A stretch of DNA of 49,796 nt from Candidatus Woesearchaeota archaeon. GTDB taxonomy: Archaea; Nanobdellota; Nanobdellia; Woesearchaeales; 21-14-0-10-32-9. The stretch spans positions 1 to 49,796 of the forward strand of contig JAHKLZ010000005.1 in assembly GCA_020854775.1 (NCBI GenBank). Reading direction: 5' to 3'. The position numbers and the translations under genes were made by a program. Below are positions 41,823 to 48,154 of this stretch, in pieces. Within the stretch, counting starts at the first letter, position 1, and every line of letters starts with the position of its first letter. The notes under the pieces were generated by a model, which did no database searches, was not told the origin of the DNA, and saw nothing but the letters and a program-made list of their open reading frames with translations.

Positions 41823-42389
41823 ATGGATGAAGTTGTTGAGTCTTTTAATTTTGATGGTGTTAATCCAGTTGTGAGTATTGATTTGTTGAGTAATATCACG
41901 TTTGCTTTAATTATTATGCTTGTTGGTTTCGCTGTTGGTAAACTTGTTGGTATTGCTTTGTTTAAGTTTTTTAATGGTATAGAGCTTAATAAGGGTTTGA
42001 AGAAGTTGTTTGTTTTTGGTTTTGATTTTAGTCGTTCTTTTAGTTCTTTTGTTTCTTGGATTATTTATGTGATTAGTGTTGTTTTAGCCTTATTATCTCT
42101 TAATATTCTTCGTGAATTATTATTAGTTGTTTTGTTTTTTGTAGGTTTTGTTTTTTTTGGTTCTTTTGTTTTTGGATTGTTTTTTTCTTTGCCTAATTTC
42201 TTTGCTGGTTTCATTATTAAGAATAAGTCTTTTGTTAAGGTTAATGATTTTGTTGTTGTTAATACGGTGCGAGGAGAAGTTGTTAGTATTGGTTTTTTTA
42301 ACACTAAGATTAAGGGTTTGAAAGGAGAAACATTTTTGGTTCCTAATAAATTAATTTTGAGAAAAGCTAAAGTTGTTAAAACTTTATGA
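41823..42389 (+). CDS. Small MscS-like membrane protein
   Basis: 188 residues. Three or four transmembrane helices ([61 protein letters not shown]) are followed by an MscS-like beta domain: VKVNDFVVVNTVRGEVVSIGFFNTKIKGLKGETFLVPNKLI, where PN is the conserved end of the domain. It lacks the large C-terminal vestibule of MscS, so it is a minimal version. ATG at 41823 is preferred over one at 41802, which would add MFVFFVF. Its last 6 bases overlap the convergent UPF0147 gene. Confidence 0.75.
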   Translation: MDEVVESFNFDGVNPVVSIDLLSNITFALIIMLVGFAVGKLVGIALFKFFNGIELNKGLKKLFVFGFDFSRSFSSFVSWIIYVISVVLALLSLNILRELLLVVLFFVGFVFFGSFVFGLFFSLPNFFAGFIIKNKSFVKVNDFVVVNTVRGEVVSIGFFNTKIKGLKGETFLVPNKLILRKAKVVKTL

Positions 42390-42632
42390 TAGTGTTTCTA
42401 GTAGACTTGTCACGCTCCATATCTGGGTTCTTACGAACATCGGTATGTTTACGTCACTTGATAATTCTTCTAGGTCTGATAATATTTTGTTAACTGTTAA
42501 TGATAAGTTTTCTTTGTCTGTTTCTTGTAATTCTTGTTTCATTATTTGTATTTTTGATTTGACGTTTTTTGACACTGATGTATCTTCTTGTAGTTCTTCT
42601 AGTAAGTCTATTACTTGTTTTACTTCTTTCAT
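42384..42632 (-). CDS. UPF0147 family protein
   Basis: 82 residues, all helical, matching UPF0147 (QVIDLLEELQEDTSVSKNVK ... LEELSSDVNIPMFVRTQIWSVTSLLE). The family is conserved in archaea without known function and commonly sits near ribosomal and prefoldin genes. Two bases separate it from prefoldin beta. Confidence 0.88.
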   Translation of the reverse strand: MKEVKQVIDLLEELQEDTSVSKNVKSKIQIMKQELQETDKENLSLTVNKILSDLEELSSDVNIPMFVRTQIWSVTSLLETLS

Positions 42633-42634
42633 TT

Positions 42635-42961
42635 TTATTTATCTCCTTTTTTTTCTAGTTCTTTTAGTACTTGTTGTTGTAGTTCTTTAAATCTTTTTTC
42701 GGTTTTTTCTTCTTGTTCATCGTAAGTTCTTATTCTTGTTTTTAGTAATTCTTTTTTTTCTATTAGTTCTTTTTTTAGTTCTTCAGAATTTTTTTTGAAC
42801 ATGAAGTTCCCTATGATTTTGTATGTTTCTGTACTTACTTCGTTTAGTGCTGATTCTGTTTCTAGTAATTGGTTTTGGAATTTCTTTTTTTGGTTTATTA
42901 TTTGTTGAATGCTTTGTTCCATTACTGATAATTGGTTTATTTTTTCTTCTGTTGTTATCAT
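42635..42961 (-). CDS. pfdB: Prefoldin beta subunit
   Basis: 108 residues: two long coiled-coil helices joined by a short beta hairpin (YKIIGNFMFKKNSEELKKEL), the prefoldin beta fold. With the alpha subunit it forms a hexamer that passes unfolded proteins to the thermosome. Start overlaps the pcc1 stop as ATGA. Confidence 0.9.
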   Translation of the reverse strand: MITTEEKINQLSVMEQSIQQIINQKKKFQNQLLETESALNEVSTETYKIIGNFMFKKNSEELKKELIEKKELLKTRIRTYDEQEEKTEKRFKELQQQVLKELEKKGDK

Positions 42962-43191
42962 TTTTTTAGTGCGTTCTTTGTTTTTTCGTGAACGCTTAAT
43001 AATTTAGTTATTGTGTTTAGTACGCTTCTTAGCGCGGTTGCGTCTTTTGCTTCTGCTATGAATTTTAATCCTTCTTCGGTAAGTTTTGTTTCGTAGCTTG
43101 CTCTTTCGTTTTGAAATTCTTTATCTTCGAATTCAAACAACTTGTTTAGTTCTTCACTGTCTTCTTTTACTGTTATTGTAGCTTTTAGCAT
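42958..43191 (-). CDS. pcc1: KEOPS complex subunit Pcc1
   Basis: 77 residues of Pcc1, the dimerising subunit of KEOPS, which makes t6A37 in tRNA. The opening LKATITV and the ending with ATALRSVLNTITKLLSV fit the family. The open frame continues upstream through rpoP, but the start at 43191 gives a normal-length protein and lies two bases after the rpoP stop. Confidence 0.85.
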   Translation of the reverse strand: MLKATITVKEDSEELNKLFEFEDKEFQNERASYETKLTEEGLKFIAEAKDATALRSVLNTITKLLSVHEKTKNALKK

Positions 43192-43193
43192 TT

Positions 43194-43331
43194 TTAGATT
43201 GCGTCTACAGTGGTGGATATTGATCTTTTTTTGAACATTATTTTTGAACCGCAGTACGGACATCTTATTCTTTTTCTTAGATGATCGTTCGTAAGGGTTT
43301 TACTACAACTAAAACAGACATATTCTGACAT
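43194..43331 (-). CDS. rpoP: RNA polymerase subunit P (Rpb12-like)
   Basis: 45 residues, read directly from the DNA because it is too short for usual cut-offs. Zinc ligands CFSC and CPYC, with the family pattern RIRCPYCGSKIMFKKR, identify RpoP. It sits between L37Ae and pcc1 in the conserved archaeal order L37Ae-RpoP-Pcc1-prefoldin. Confidence 0.95.
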   Translation of the reverse strand: MSEYVCFSCSKTLTNDHLRKRIRCPYCGSKIMFKKRSISTTVDAI

Positions 43332-43356
43332 TTTTTGGACCTCTCAAGAGTTTTTT

Positions 43357-43593
43357 TTATTCTTTTTTTGAGAAAACTGCTTTATCTACTGTGTATGCTT
43401 TGCTTGTGAATACTTTGTCACATTTTCTGCATTCCCAGATTCCTGCTGTTTTCTTTTTTACTTTTTCGGCGCTACAATACGGACACTTGTATGTTTTTTT
43501 TGCTAATGCTTCTACTTTTGCTACTTTTTGTTTTACTGTTCTTCCGTATCTAGGTCCGAATCTTTTCGTTGTTAGATTTGTTTTTTTTGCCAT
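43357..43593 (-). CDS. rpl37ae: Ribosomal protein L37Ae
   Basis: 78 residues: KRFGPRYGRTVKQKVAKVE, then zinc ribbon CPYC ... CRKC, and AYTVDKAV near the end, all typical of L37Ae. The frame extends further upstream to 43653 across the tRNA end, but Met at 43593 (MAKKTNLTTKRFG) is the standard N-terminus. First gene of the rpoP-pcc1-pfdB-UPF0147 operon. Confidence 0.94.
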   Translation of the reverse strand: MAKKTNLTTKRFGPRYGRTVKQKVAKVEALAKKTYKCPYCSAEKVKKKTAGIWECRKCDKVFTSKAYTVDKAVFSKKE

Positions 43594-43620
43594 TTTTTCC
43601 TCGTTGATTAATTGTGAAAA

Positions 43621-43722
43621 TGGGGCCGCCCGGACTTTCAATAACCAATCCAATTGGTTGTTTTTGAACCGGGGGCTTCAGGTCCCAAACCTAAAAGGTT
43701 AGCCAAGCTACCCCACGGCCCC
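43621..43722 (-). tRNA. tRNA-Pro(UGG) with T-loop intron
   Basis: Acceptor GGGGCCG pairs with CGGCCCC, discriminator A at 43621. D arm GGGTAGC...; anticodon stem TTAGG/CCTGA around loop TTTGGGA gives anticodon UGG, with G37 as usual in tRNA-Pro. The T stem is CCCGG/CCGGG, but 35 instead of 7 bases lie between its strands. Removing 28 bases (43635-43662) leaves the standard T-loop TTCAAAT and a 74-base tRNA. CCA is not encoded. A minus-strand TATA element lies at 43748-43757, 30 bases before the 5' end. Confidence 0.9.
43635..43662 (-). other. 28-nt tRNA intron in T-loop (position 59/60)
   Basis: The intron and flanks fold as a full bulge-helix-bulge: T stem (5 bp), 3-base bulge AGT, central 4-bp helix TTCA/TGAA, 3-base bulge AAA, then an intron helix AACCAAT/ATTGGTT with loop TGG. 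Cleavage after the second base of each bulge leaves exactly TTCAAAT. Introns at such a site are known mainly from Thermoproteota. Confidence 0.8.
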
Positions 43723-43747
43723 TCATGTACTTGAGAATTAGTAATTG

Positions 43748-43757
43748 CTTTATAAAC
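43748..43757 (-). promoter_or_regulatory. TATA box of tRNA-Pro
   Basis: Minus strand GTTTATAAAG centred 30 bases before the tRNA 5' end. Confidence 0.6.
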
Positions 43758-43805
43758 TTTTCTAGGAGATTTTGTTTCGTTTTTATCGTGCTTAGAGGAG
43801 AAACG

Positions 43806-45506
43806 TCATATTGATTCTTTTTCTTCGTACTTCGTGTGCAGTAATTTATGAGCTTTTTTACCTCCATATTCTCCTATGTATTCTTTGTAGAGCTTTATTA
43901 CTGATGGGTTTTGATGTGATTTCCTAATTTTTTTGTTTTTGTCTTCTTTTGTTATTGCTTGCATTCTTTGTTTTAGTTGTTCGTCTGATTCATATCTTGG
44001 TTGTCCTCCTCCACCTATACATCCTCCGTAGCACGCCATTATTTCTATGAAGTCATATGGGCTTTTTCCTTGTCTGATTTGGTTCATTATTTTTCTTGCT
44101 TCTCCTAGTGTGTGAACTACGCACACTTTTATTTCTTGGTTTCCTATTTTGATTGTGGCTTCTTTCGTGGTTTGTAAGCCTCGTACTTCTTTGTATTCTA
44201 TATTTTTTATGTCTTGTCCTGTTATTAAGTCCGCAGCCGTCCTTAATGCTGCTTCCATTACTCCTCCGCTTCGTCCGAATATTAATCCTGCCCCTGTGCT
44301 TTCTCCTAATGGATTGTCAAAGTCAGTGCTTGGTAATTCTTTGAAGTTTATGTTGTGTTGTTTGATTAGTCTTGCTAGTTCCACTGTTGTTAGGACGTAG
44401 TCCGCTTCGCCTTGAAATTCTGGTCTGTTTATTTCGTATTTCTTCGCGGTACAAGGCATTATGTCCACTAATATTATGTTTTCTGGTTTTATTTTGTTTT
44501 TTTCTGCGTAGTACGTTTTTATTAGTGACGCCATCATTGCCTGCGGGCTTCTGCATGATGACATGTGATTTAGTTGTTCGAAGAAGTATTGTTCCGCGAA
44601 TTTTATCCACGCTGGGCAACACGTCGTAATCATAGGTAAGTCTTTTTTGTTTTTTAGTCTTTTTGCGAATTCTGTGGCTTCTTCTACTATTGTTATGTCT
44701 GCGGCTAGGTCCGTGTCAAATACTTTTTGGAATCCTAGTTCTTTTAGTGCTGTGACCATTTTTCCTGTTACGCTTATTCCTGGTTTCATTCCTAGTAGTT
44801 CTCCCAGTGTTGCTCTTATTGATGGCGCGGTTTGGGCTATTAGTATTTTTTCTGATGCTAACGCGTTTGTTACTTCTCTTACGTTGTTTTGTTCGCTTAG
44901 TGCTCCTGTCGGACAAGTTATTACGCATTGTCCACAATTCACGCAGTTGCTTTCTTTCATGTTTAATTCGAATGGCGGGGCTACTTTGGTTTGGAATCCT
45001 CTGTTTTGTTGTCCTATTGCGTACACTGTTTGTATTTCGTTGCATGTTCTGTAGCATTGTCCGCATAATATGCATTTTGAGTTGTCCCGTTTTATTGAAA
45101 TGTTTGAATTATCCGGTGTTGATTGTCTTTTTTCTCCTTCAAATCTTACTTCGTTTATCATTAGTTCCTCTGAGTATCTTTGTAGTTTGCAGTTTAGGTT
45201 CTGTGAGCAAGAGGTGCAGTCTTTGTTATGGTTTGCTAGTAGGAGTTCTATGTTTATTCTTCTTGATTTTATTACTCTTGGTGTGTGTGTTTTTATGTTC
45301 ATTCCTTCTCTTACTGGCGTGGTGCATGAAGCGACGAGTTTTGGTGCGTTTTCTATTTCTACCACGCATAATCTGCATGCTCCTGCTGGGTCTAAGTGTT
45401 TGTTTCTGCACAGTGTTGGAACTATTATTCCGTTCCTCGTTATTGTGTCTATTATTTTTTCGCCTTCTTTAGCTTCTACTTCTTTTCCGTTTATTGTTAT
45501 TTTCAT
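43806..45506 (-). CDS. hydA: [FeFe] hydrogenase catalytic subunit HydA
   Basis: 566 residues. Produces H2 from protons at the H-cluster. Domain order: [2Fe-2S] ferredoxin-like domain (Cys33, 44, 47, 61), His-ligated [4Fe-4S] (His93, Cys97, 100, 106), two [4Fe-4S] (CILCGQCYRTC ~145-155; CVNCGQCVITCP ~188-199), then the H-cluster domain with L1 TTCCPAW (294-300), L2 MPCTAKKYE (350-358), and L3 ending MACYGGCIGGGGQP (490-503). All H-cluster cysteines are present; L1 has Thr and Ala for the usual Ser and Gly, L3 Tyr for Pro. The tail KAHKLLHTKY is standard. With HydB and HydC upstream it forms a trimeric, NADH/ferredoxin-using enzyme. ATG at 45506 fits the family, though it lacks a ribosome-binding site; TTG at 45554 is an alternative. 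Confidence 0.96.
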   Translation of the reverse strand: MKITINGKEVEAKEGEKIIDTITRNGIIVPTLCRNKHLDPAGACRLCVVEIENAPKLVASCTTPVREGMNIKTHTPRVIKSRRINIELLLANHNKDCTSCSQNLNCKLQRYSEELMINEVRFEGEKRQSTPDNSNISIKRDNSKCILCGQCYRTCNEIQTVYAIGQQNRGFQTKVAPPFELNMKESNCVNCGQCVITCPTGALSEQNNVREVTNALASEKILIAQTAPSIRATLGELLGMKPGISVTGKMVTALKELGFQKVFDTDLAADITIVEEATEFAKRLKNKKDLPMITTCCPAWIKFAEQYFFEQLNHMSSCRSPQAMMASLIKTYYAEKNKIKPENIILVDIMPCTAKKYEINRPEFQGEADYVLTTVELARLIKQHNINFKELPSTDFDNPLGESTGAGLIFGRSGGVMEAALRTAADLITGQDIKNIEYKEVRGLQTTKEATIKIGNQEIKVCVVHTLGEARKIMNQIRQGKSPYDFIEIMACYGGCIGGGGQPRYESDEQLKQRMQAITKEDKNKKIRKSHQNPSVIKLYKEYIGEYGGKKAHKLLHTKYEEKESI

Positions 45507-45522
45507 TTTTTTTTGGGGTTTA

Positions 45523-45612
45523 GTGACAACACCTAGCGAGCTGTGTTTTAACAAACACGAATCCTTTAAGCTCGGTGAAACGTCGATGAAAACATCGGTG
45601 CGAGCGTGTCAC
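45523..45612 (-). ncRNA. Candidate structured RNA between hydB and hydA
   Basis: A ~90-base stretch with more G and C than its surroundings and several helices: P1 45523-45528/45607-45612; P2 45537-45542/45569-45574; P3 45543-45548/45553-45558 with a 4-base loop; P4 45584-45588/45593-45597 with a 4-base loop. The strand 45570-45574 can instead pair with 45601-45605, excluding P2, so two states are possible, as in a riboswitch. In the hyd direction it occupies the hydB-hydA spacer. Read on the + strand P4 gains two G-U pairs, so an antisense RNA is also possible. No known class recognised. Confidence 0.5.
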
Positions 45613-45634
45613 GATTTTAAATTTTCATTTTTTT

Positions 45635-47428
45635 TTATTTTCTGTCTATTGAGTTGAATGCGCAGGCATGATAGCACGCTCCGCACTTTATACATGTTTC
45701 TTGGTTTATTACATGCATTTCTTTTGGTTCTCCTGTGATCGCGTTTACGGGGCAGTGTCTTTTGCAATTACCGCACCCTATGCAGTCTTTGTTTATTTCG
45801 TACGTTAATAAGTTGTCACATACTAGTGCTGGGCACTTTTTTTGTTTTATGTGTAAGTCATATTCTTCGTTAAAACTCTTTATGCTTGATAGTACTGGGT
45901 TAGCCGCGTTTTGTCCTAATCCGCAGAGTGCTGTGTCTTGTATGAAGTGTGATAATTCTTCTATTTTTTCTAGGTCTTGTGGCGTCGCGATTCCTCTTGT
46001 TACTTTTGTTAGTAATTCTAGTAATCTTTTAGATCCTTCTCTGCACGGTGTGCATTTCCCGCAACTTTCTTGTTGTGTAAAGTTTATGAAGAATTTTGCT
46101 ATGTTCACTATGCATGATTTGTCGTTTGCTACTATGAATCCACCTGATCCTATTATTGTTCCTAGTTCTTGTAGGGTTTCATAATCTAAGGGTGTGTCTA
46201 ATTTGTTTTTTGGTAAGAATCCTCCTGCTGGTCCTCCTGATAGTAATGCTTTGAATTTTGTGTTATCTATCATTCCTCCGCCAATGCTGTACACTAAGTC
46301 TTTTAGTGGTATTCCGAATGGTACTTCTATAACTCCTGTTCTTTTTATTTTTCCTGTTAAGCATATTATTTTTGTTCCTTTGGTTTTTGTTGTTCCTATT
46401 TCTGCGTATTTTTCAGGAGTTATTCTCATTATGGTTGTGACGTGTCCCCATGTTCCGACGTTGTTTACTAGTGTTGGTAATCCTCGGAATCCTTTCTGTG
46501 CTGGGAACGGCGGTCTAGGGTTTGGTTGTCCTCTTTTTCCTTCTAGTGAATTTATTAGTGCTGATTCTTCTCCGCACACGAATGCTCCTGCGCCTTGTTG
46601 TATTTTTAGGTCAAAATTAAATTTTTTTCCTAGGATGTGTTGTCCTAGTAGTCCTTTTTTGTATGCTTCATCTATCGCGTTTTGTAATATTTTGATTGCT
46701 AAGGGGTATTCTGCTCTTGTGTATATTATTCCTTCTTCGCATCCTGTGGCGTATGCTCCTATTGTCATTCCTTCTATTATTTTATATGGATCGCTTTCCA
46801 TTAATGTTCTATTCATGAACGCTCCTGGGTCTCCTTCGTCTCCGTTACAAATTAAGTATTTTTTTCCTTTTTTTTCTGCTAGGAACGACCATTTTAGTCC
46901 TGTTGGGAATCCTGCGCCTCCTCTTCCTCTTAGTCCTGATTTTTTTATGTCTTCTACTACTTCTAAAGGTTCTTTGTTTATCGCGTTTTGTAATGCTTGG
47001 TATCCTTCTTTTGCTAAGTAGTGTTCTAGTTTGTAAGGGTTTATTGTTCCGCAATTATTCATTACTAATCTTTTTTGTTTTTTGTAAAATTCTAGGTCTT
47101 CTAATTCGTGTGCTAAGAATAATTGTTTGTGTTTCTTATTTTGTTTTATTGAATCTATTAGTTCTTGTACGTTTTCTTCTGTGACGTATCCGTAAATCGT
47201 TTTTTTTCCGTTGTTTATCACTGTCACGATTGGTTCCGCGTAGCACATCCCTGCGCATCCTGTTTTGTCTACTTCGTAGGGTAAATCTGATTTTTTTAAT
47301 GCTTCATATACTGGTTGTGCTCCTGCAGATATTCCGCACGTGGCTAAGCCTATGGTTATTCTGTTCTTCTCTAGGTCTGTTTTGCCTTTTTTTCTTAGTT
47401 CTTCTAATTTTATTGTTGGGTGAATCAT
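45635..47428 (-). CDS. hydB: [FeFe] hydrogenase NADH-binding subunit HydB (NuoF-like)
   Basis: 597 residues. An N-terminal thioredoxin-like [2Fe-2S] domain (LATCGISAGAQPVYEAL ... TGCAGMCYAEP) precedes the NuoF core: FMN/NADH site GLRGRGGAGFPTGLKWSF and NGDEGDPGAFMNRTLMESDP, an SLBB domain, the [4Fe-4S] motif SCGKCTPCREG, and a C-terminal pair of [4Fe-4S] clusters (CIGCGNCKRHCP, CIKCGACYHAC). This is the usual HydB layout. It oxidises NADH and passes electrons to HydA. The start overlaps the hydC stop as ATGA; the longer frame to 47533 is rejected. Confidence 0.95.
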   Translation of the reverse strand: MIHPTIKLEELRKKGKTDLEKNRITIGLATCGISAGAQPVYEALKKSDLPYEVDKTGCAGMCYAEPIVTVINNGKKTIYGYVTEENVQELIDSIKQNKKHKQLFLAHELEDLEFYKKQKRLVMNNCGTINPYKLEHYLAKEGYQALQNAINKEPLEVVEDIKKSGLRGRGGAGFPTGLKWSFLAEKKGKKYLICNGDEGDPGAFMNRTLMESDPYKIIEGMTIGAYATGCEEGIIYTRAEYPLAIKILQNAIDEAYKKGLLGQHILGKKFNFDLKIQQGAGAFVCGEESALINSLEGKRGQPNPRPPFPAQKGFRGLPTLVNNVGTWGHVTTIMRITPEKYAEIGTTKTKGTKIICLTGKIKRTGVIEVPFGIPLKDLVYSIGGGMIDNTKFKALLSGGPAGGFLPKNKLDTPLDYETLQELGTIIGSGGFIVANDKSCIVNIAKFFINFTQQESCGKCTPCREGSKRLLELLTKVTRGIATPQDLEKIEELSHFIQDTALCGLGQNAANPVLSSIKSFNEEYDLHIKQKKCPALVCDNLLTYEINKDCIGCGNCKRHCPVNAITGEPKEMHVINQETCIKCGACYHACAFNSIDRK

Positions 47429-48033
47429 TTTGCGTTGTTTATTCTTAGTTCTTGTATTATTTTCTTTGTTTTTTCTTTGTTTTGTTCTCCGTAAACTTTT
47501 TGATTTATCATTATCGCGGGTGCTTTCGCGCATGCTCCTATGCAGTTTACTTCTTCTAACGAGAATAATTTGTCCTTAGTGGTTTCTCCGCTTTTTATTT
47601 TTAGTAATTCTTCTATGCTTTTTAGTAAGCTGTCTGATTTTTTTACGTGACAAGCAGTTCCTCTACACACACATACGTGGTTTTTGCCTGGTTCTTTAAG
47701 TTTGAATTGTGAATAAAATGTTAGTACGCCGTATAGGTTTATTGCTGGTATTCCTAGTTCTTTTGATATTTTAATTATTGCTTCTTCGCTTATGTATTTG
47801 TTTTTTTCTTGTATTTCTTGTAGTAGTTCTATGATGTTTTTTTCTTGTATTTCTTGTGTGTCTGGATTTTTTTGTATTTCTTCTAGGAATTGTTTTTCTA
47901 ATTTTTTTAATTCTAGTTTGTTTGGTTTATTGGTTCCTATGTATTTTTTGTATTTTTTGAATGGATTAGATTCGCATCTGAACAAGTAATAATAGTCTTG
48001 TTCGTGTATTTTTACTTTTCTTAGAAAAACCAT
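47425..48033 (-). CDS. hydC: [FeFe] hydrogenase subunit HydC (NuoE-like) with N-terminal extension
   Basis: 202 residues; HydC/NuoE is usually about 155-165. Residues ~60-202 are NuoE-like: helical part (LGIPAINLYGVLTFYSQF), then a thioredoxin-fold domain with [2Fe-2S] cysteines in CVCRGTACHV and CIGACAKAPA. The first ~58 residues (VKIHEQDYYYLFRC ... KKYKKYIGTNKPNKLELKKLEKQFLEEI) are unusual: they resemble the short beta-hairpin segment seen at the start of archaeal Fic-type and transposase-like proteins, but this is a weak likeness. Heads the hydCBA operon, divergent from aIF2 gamma. Confidence 0.92.
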   Translation of the reverse strand: MVFLRKVKIHEQDYYYLFRCESNPFKKYKKYIGTNKPNKLELKKLEKQFLEEIQKNPDTQEIQEKNIIELLQEIQEKNKYISEEAIIKISKELGIPAINLYGVLTFYSQFKLKEPGKNHVCVCRGTACHVKKSDSLLKSIEELLKIKSGETTKDKLFSLEEVNCIGACAKAPAIMINQKVYGEQNKEKTKKIIQELRINNAK

Positions 48034-48123
48034 ATCGTTTACGCATTGTTTATAGTTTAAAAATGTTTTGTCGTATTATTGAGTGATAAATTTTTTTTTG
48101 AATTCGTTTTTTTCTTGTAAAGA

Positions 48124-48132
48124 TTTATAAAG
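48124..48132 (+). promoter_or_regulatory. TATA box of aIF2 gamma
   Basis: TTTATAAAG centred about 27 bases before the ATG at 48155, giving a leaderless transcript. Confidence 0.6.
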
Positions 48133-48154
48133 TGTCGCTCTTTTCTTTTTGGTT

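Noticed and set aside
44807-45472. 221-codon + strand frame opposite hydA
   Set aside because: Low-complexity Leu/Val/Phe translation antisense to well-conserved ferredoxin domains; no ribosome-binding site.
43806-45506. Selenocysteine-containing hydrogenase
   Set aside because: All cluster ligands are encoded as Cys and there is no in-frame TGA.
45523-45612. tRNA or tRNA-like gene in the hydB-hydA spacer
   Set aside because: The outer 6-bp stem is suggestive, but there is no D-loop GG, no TTCRA T-loop and no usable anticodon arm on either strand.
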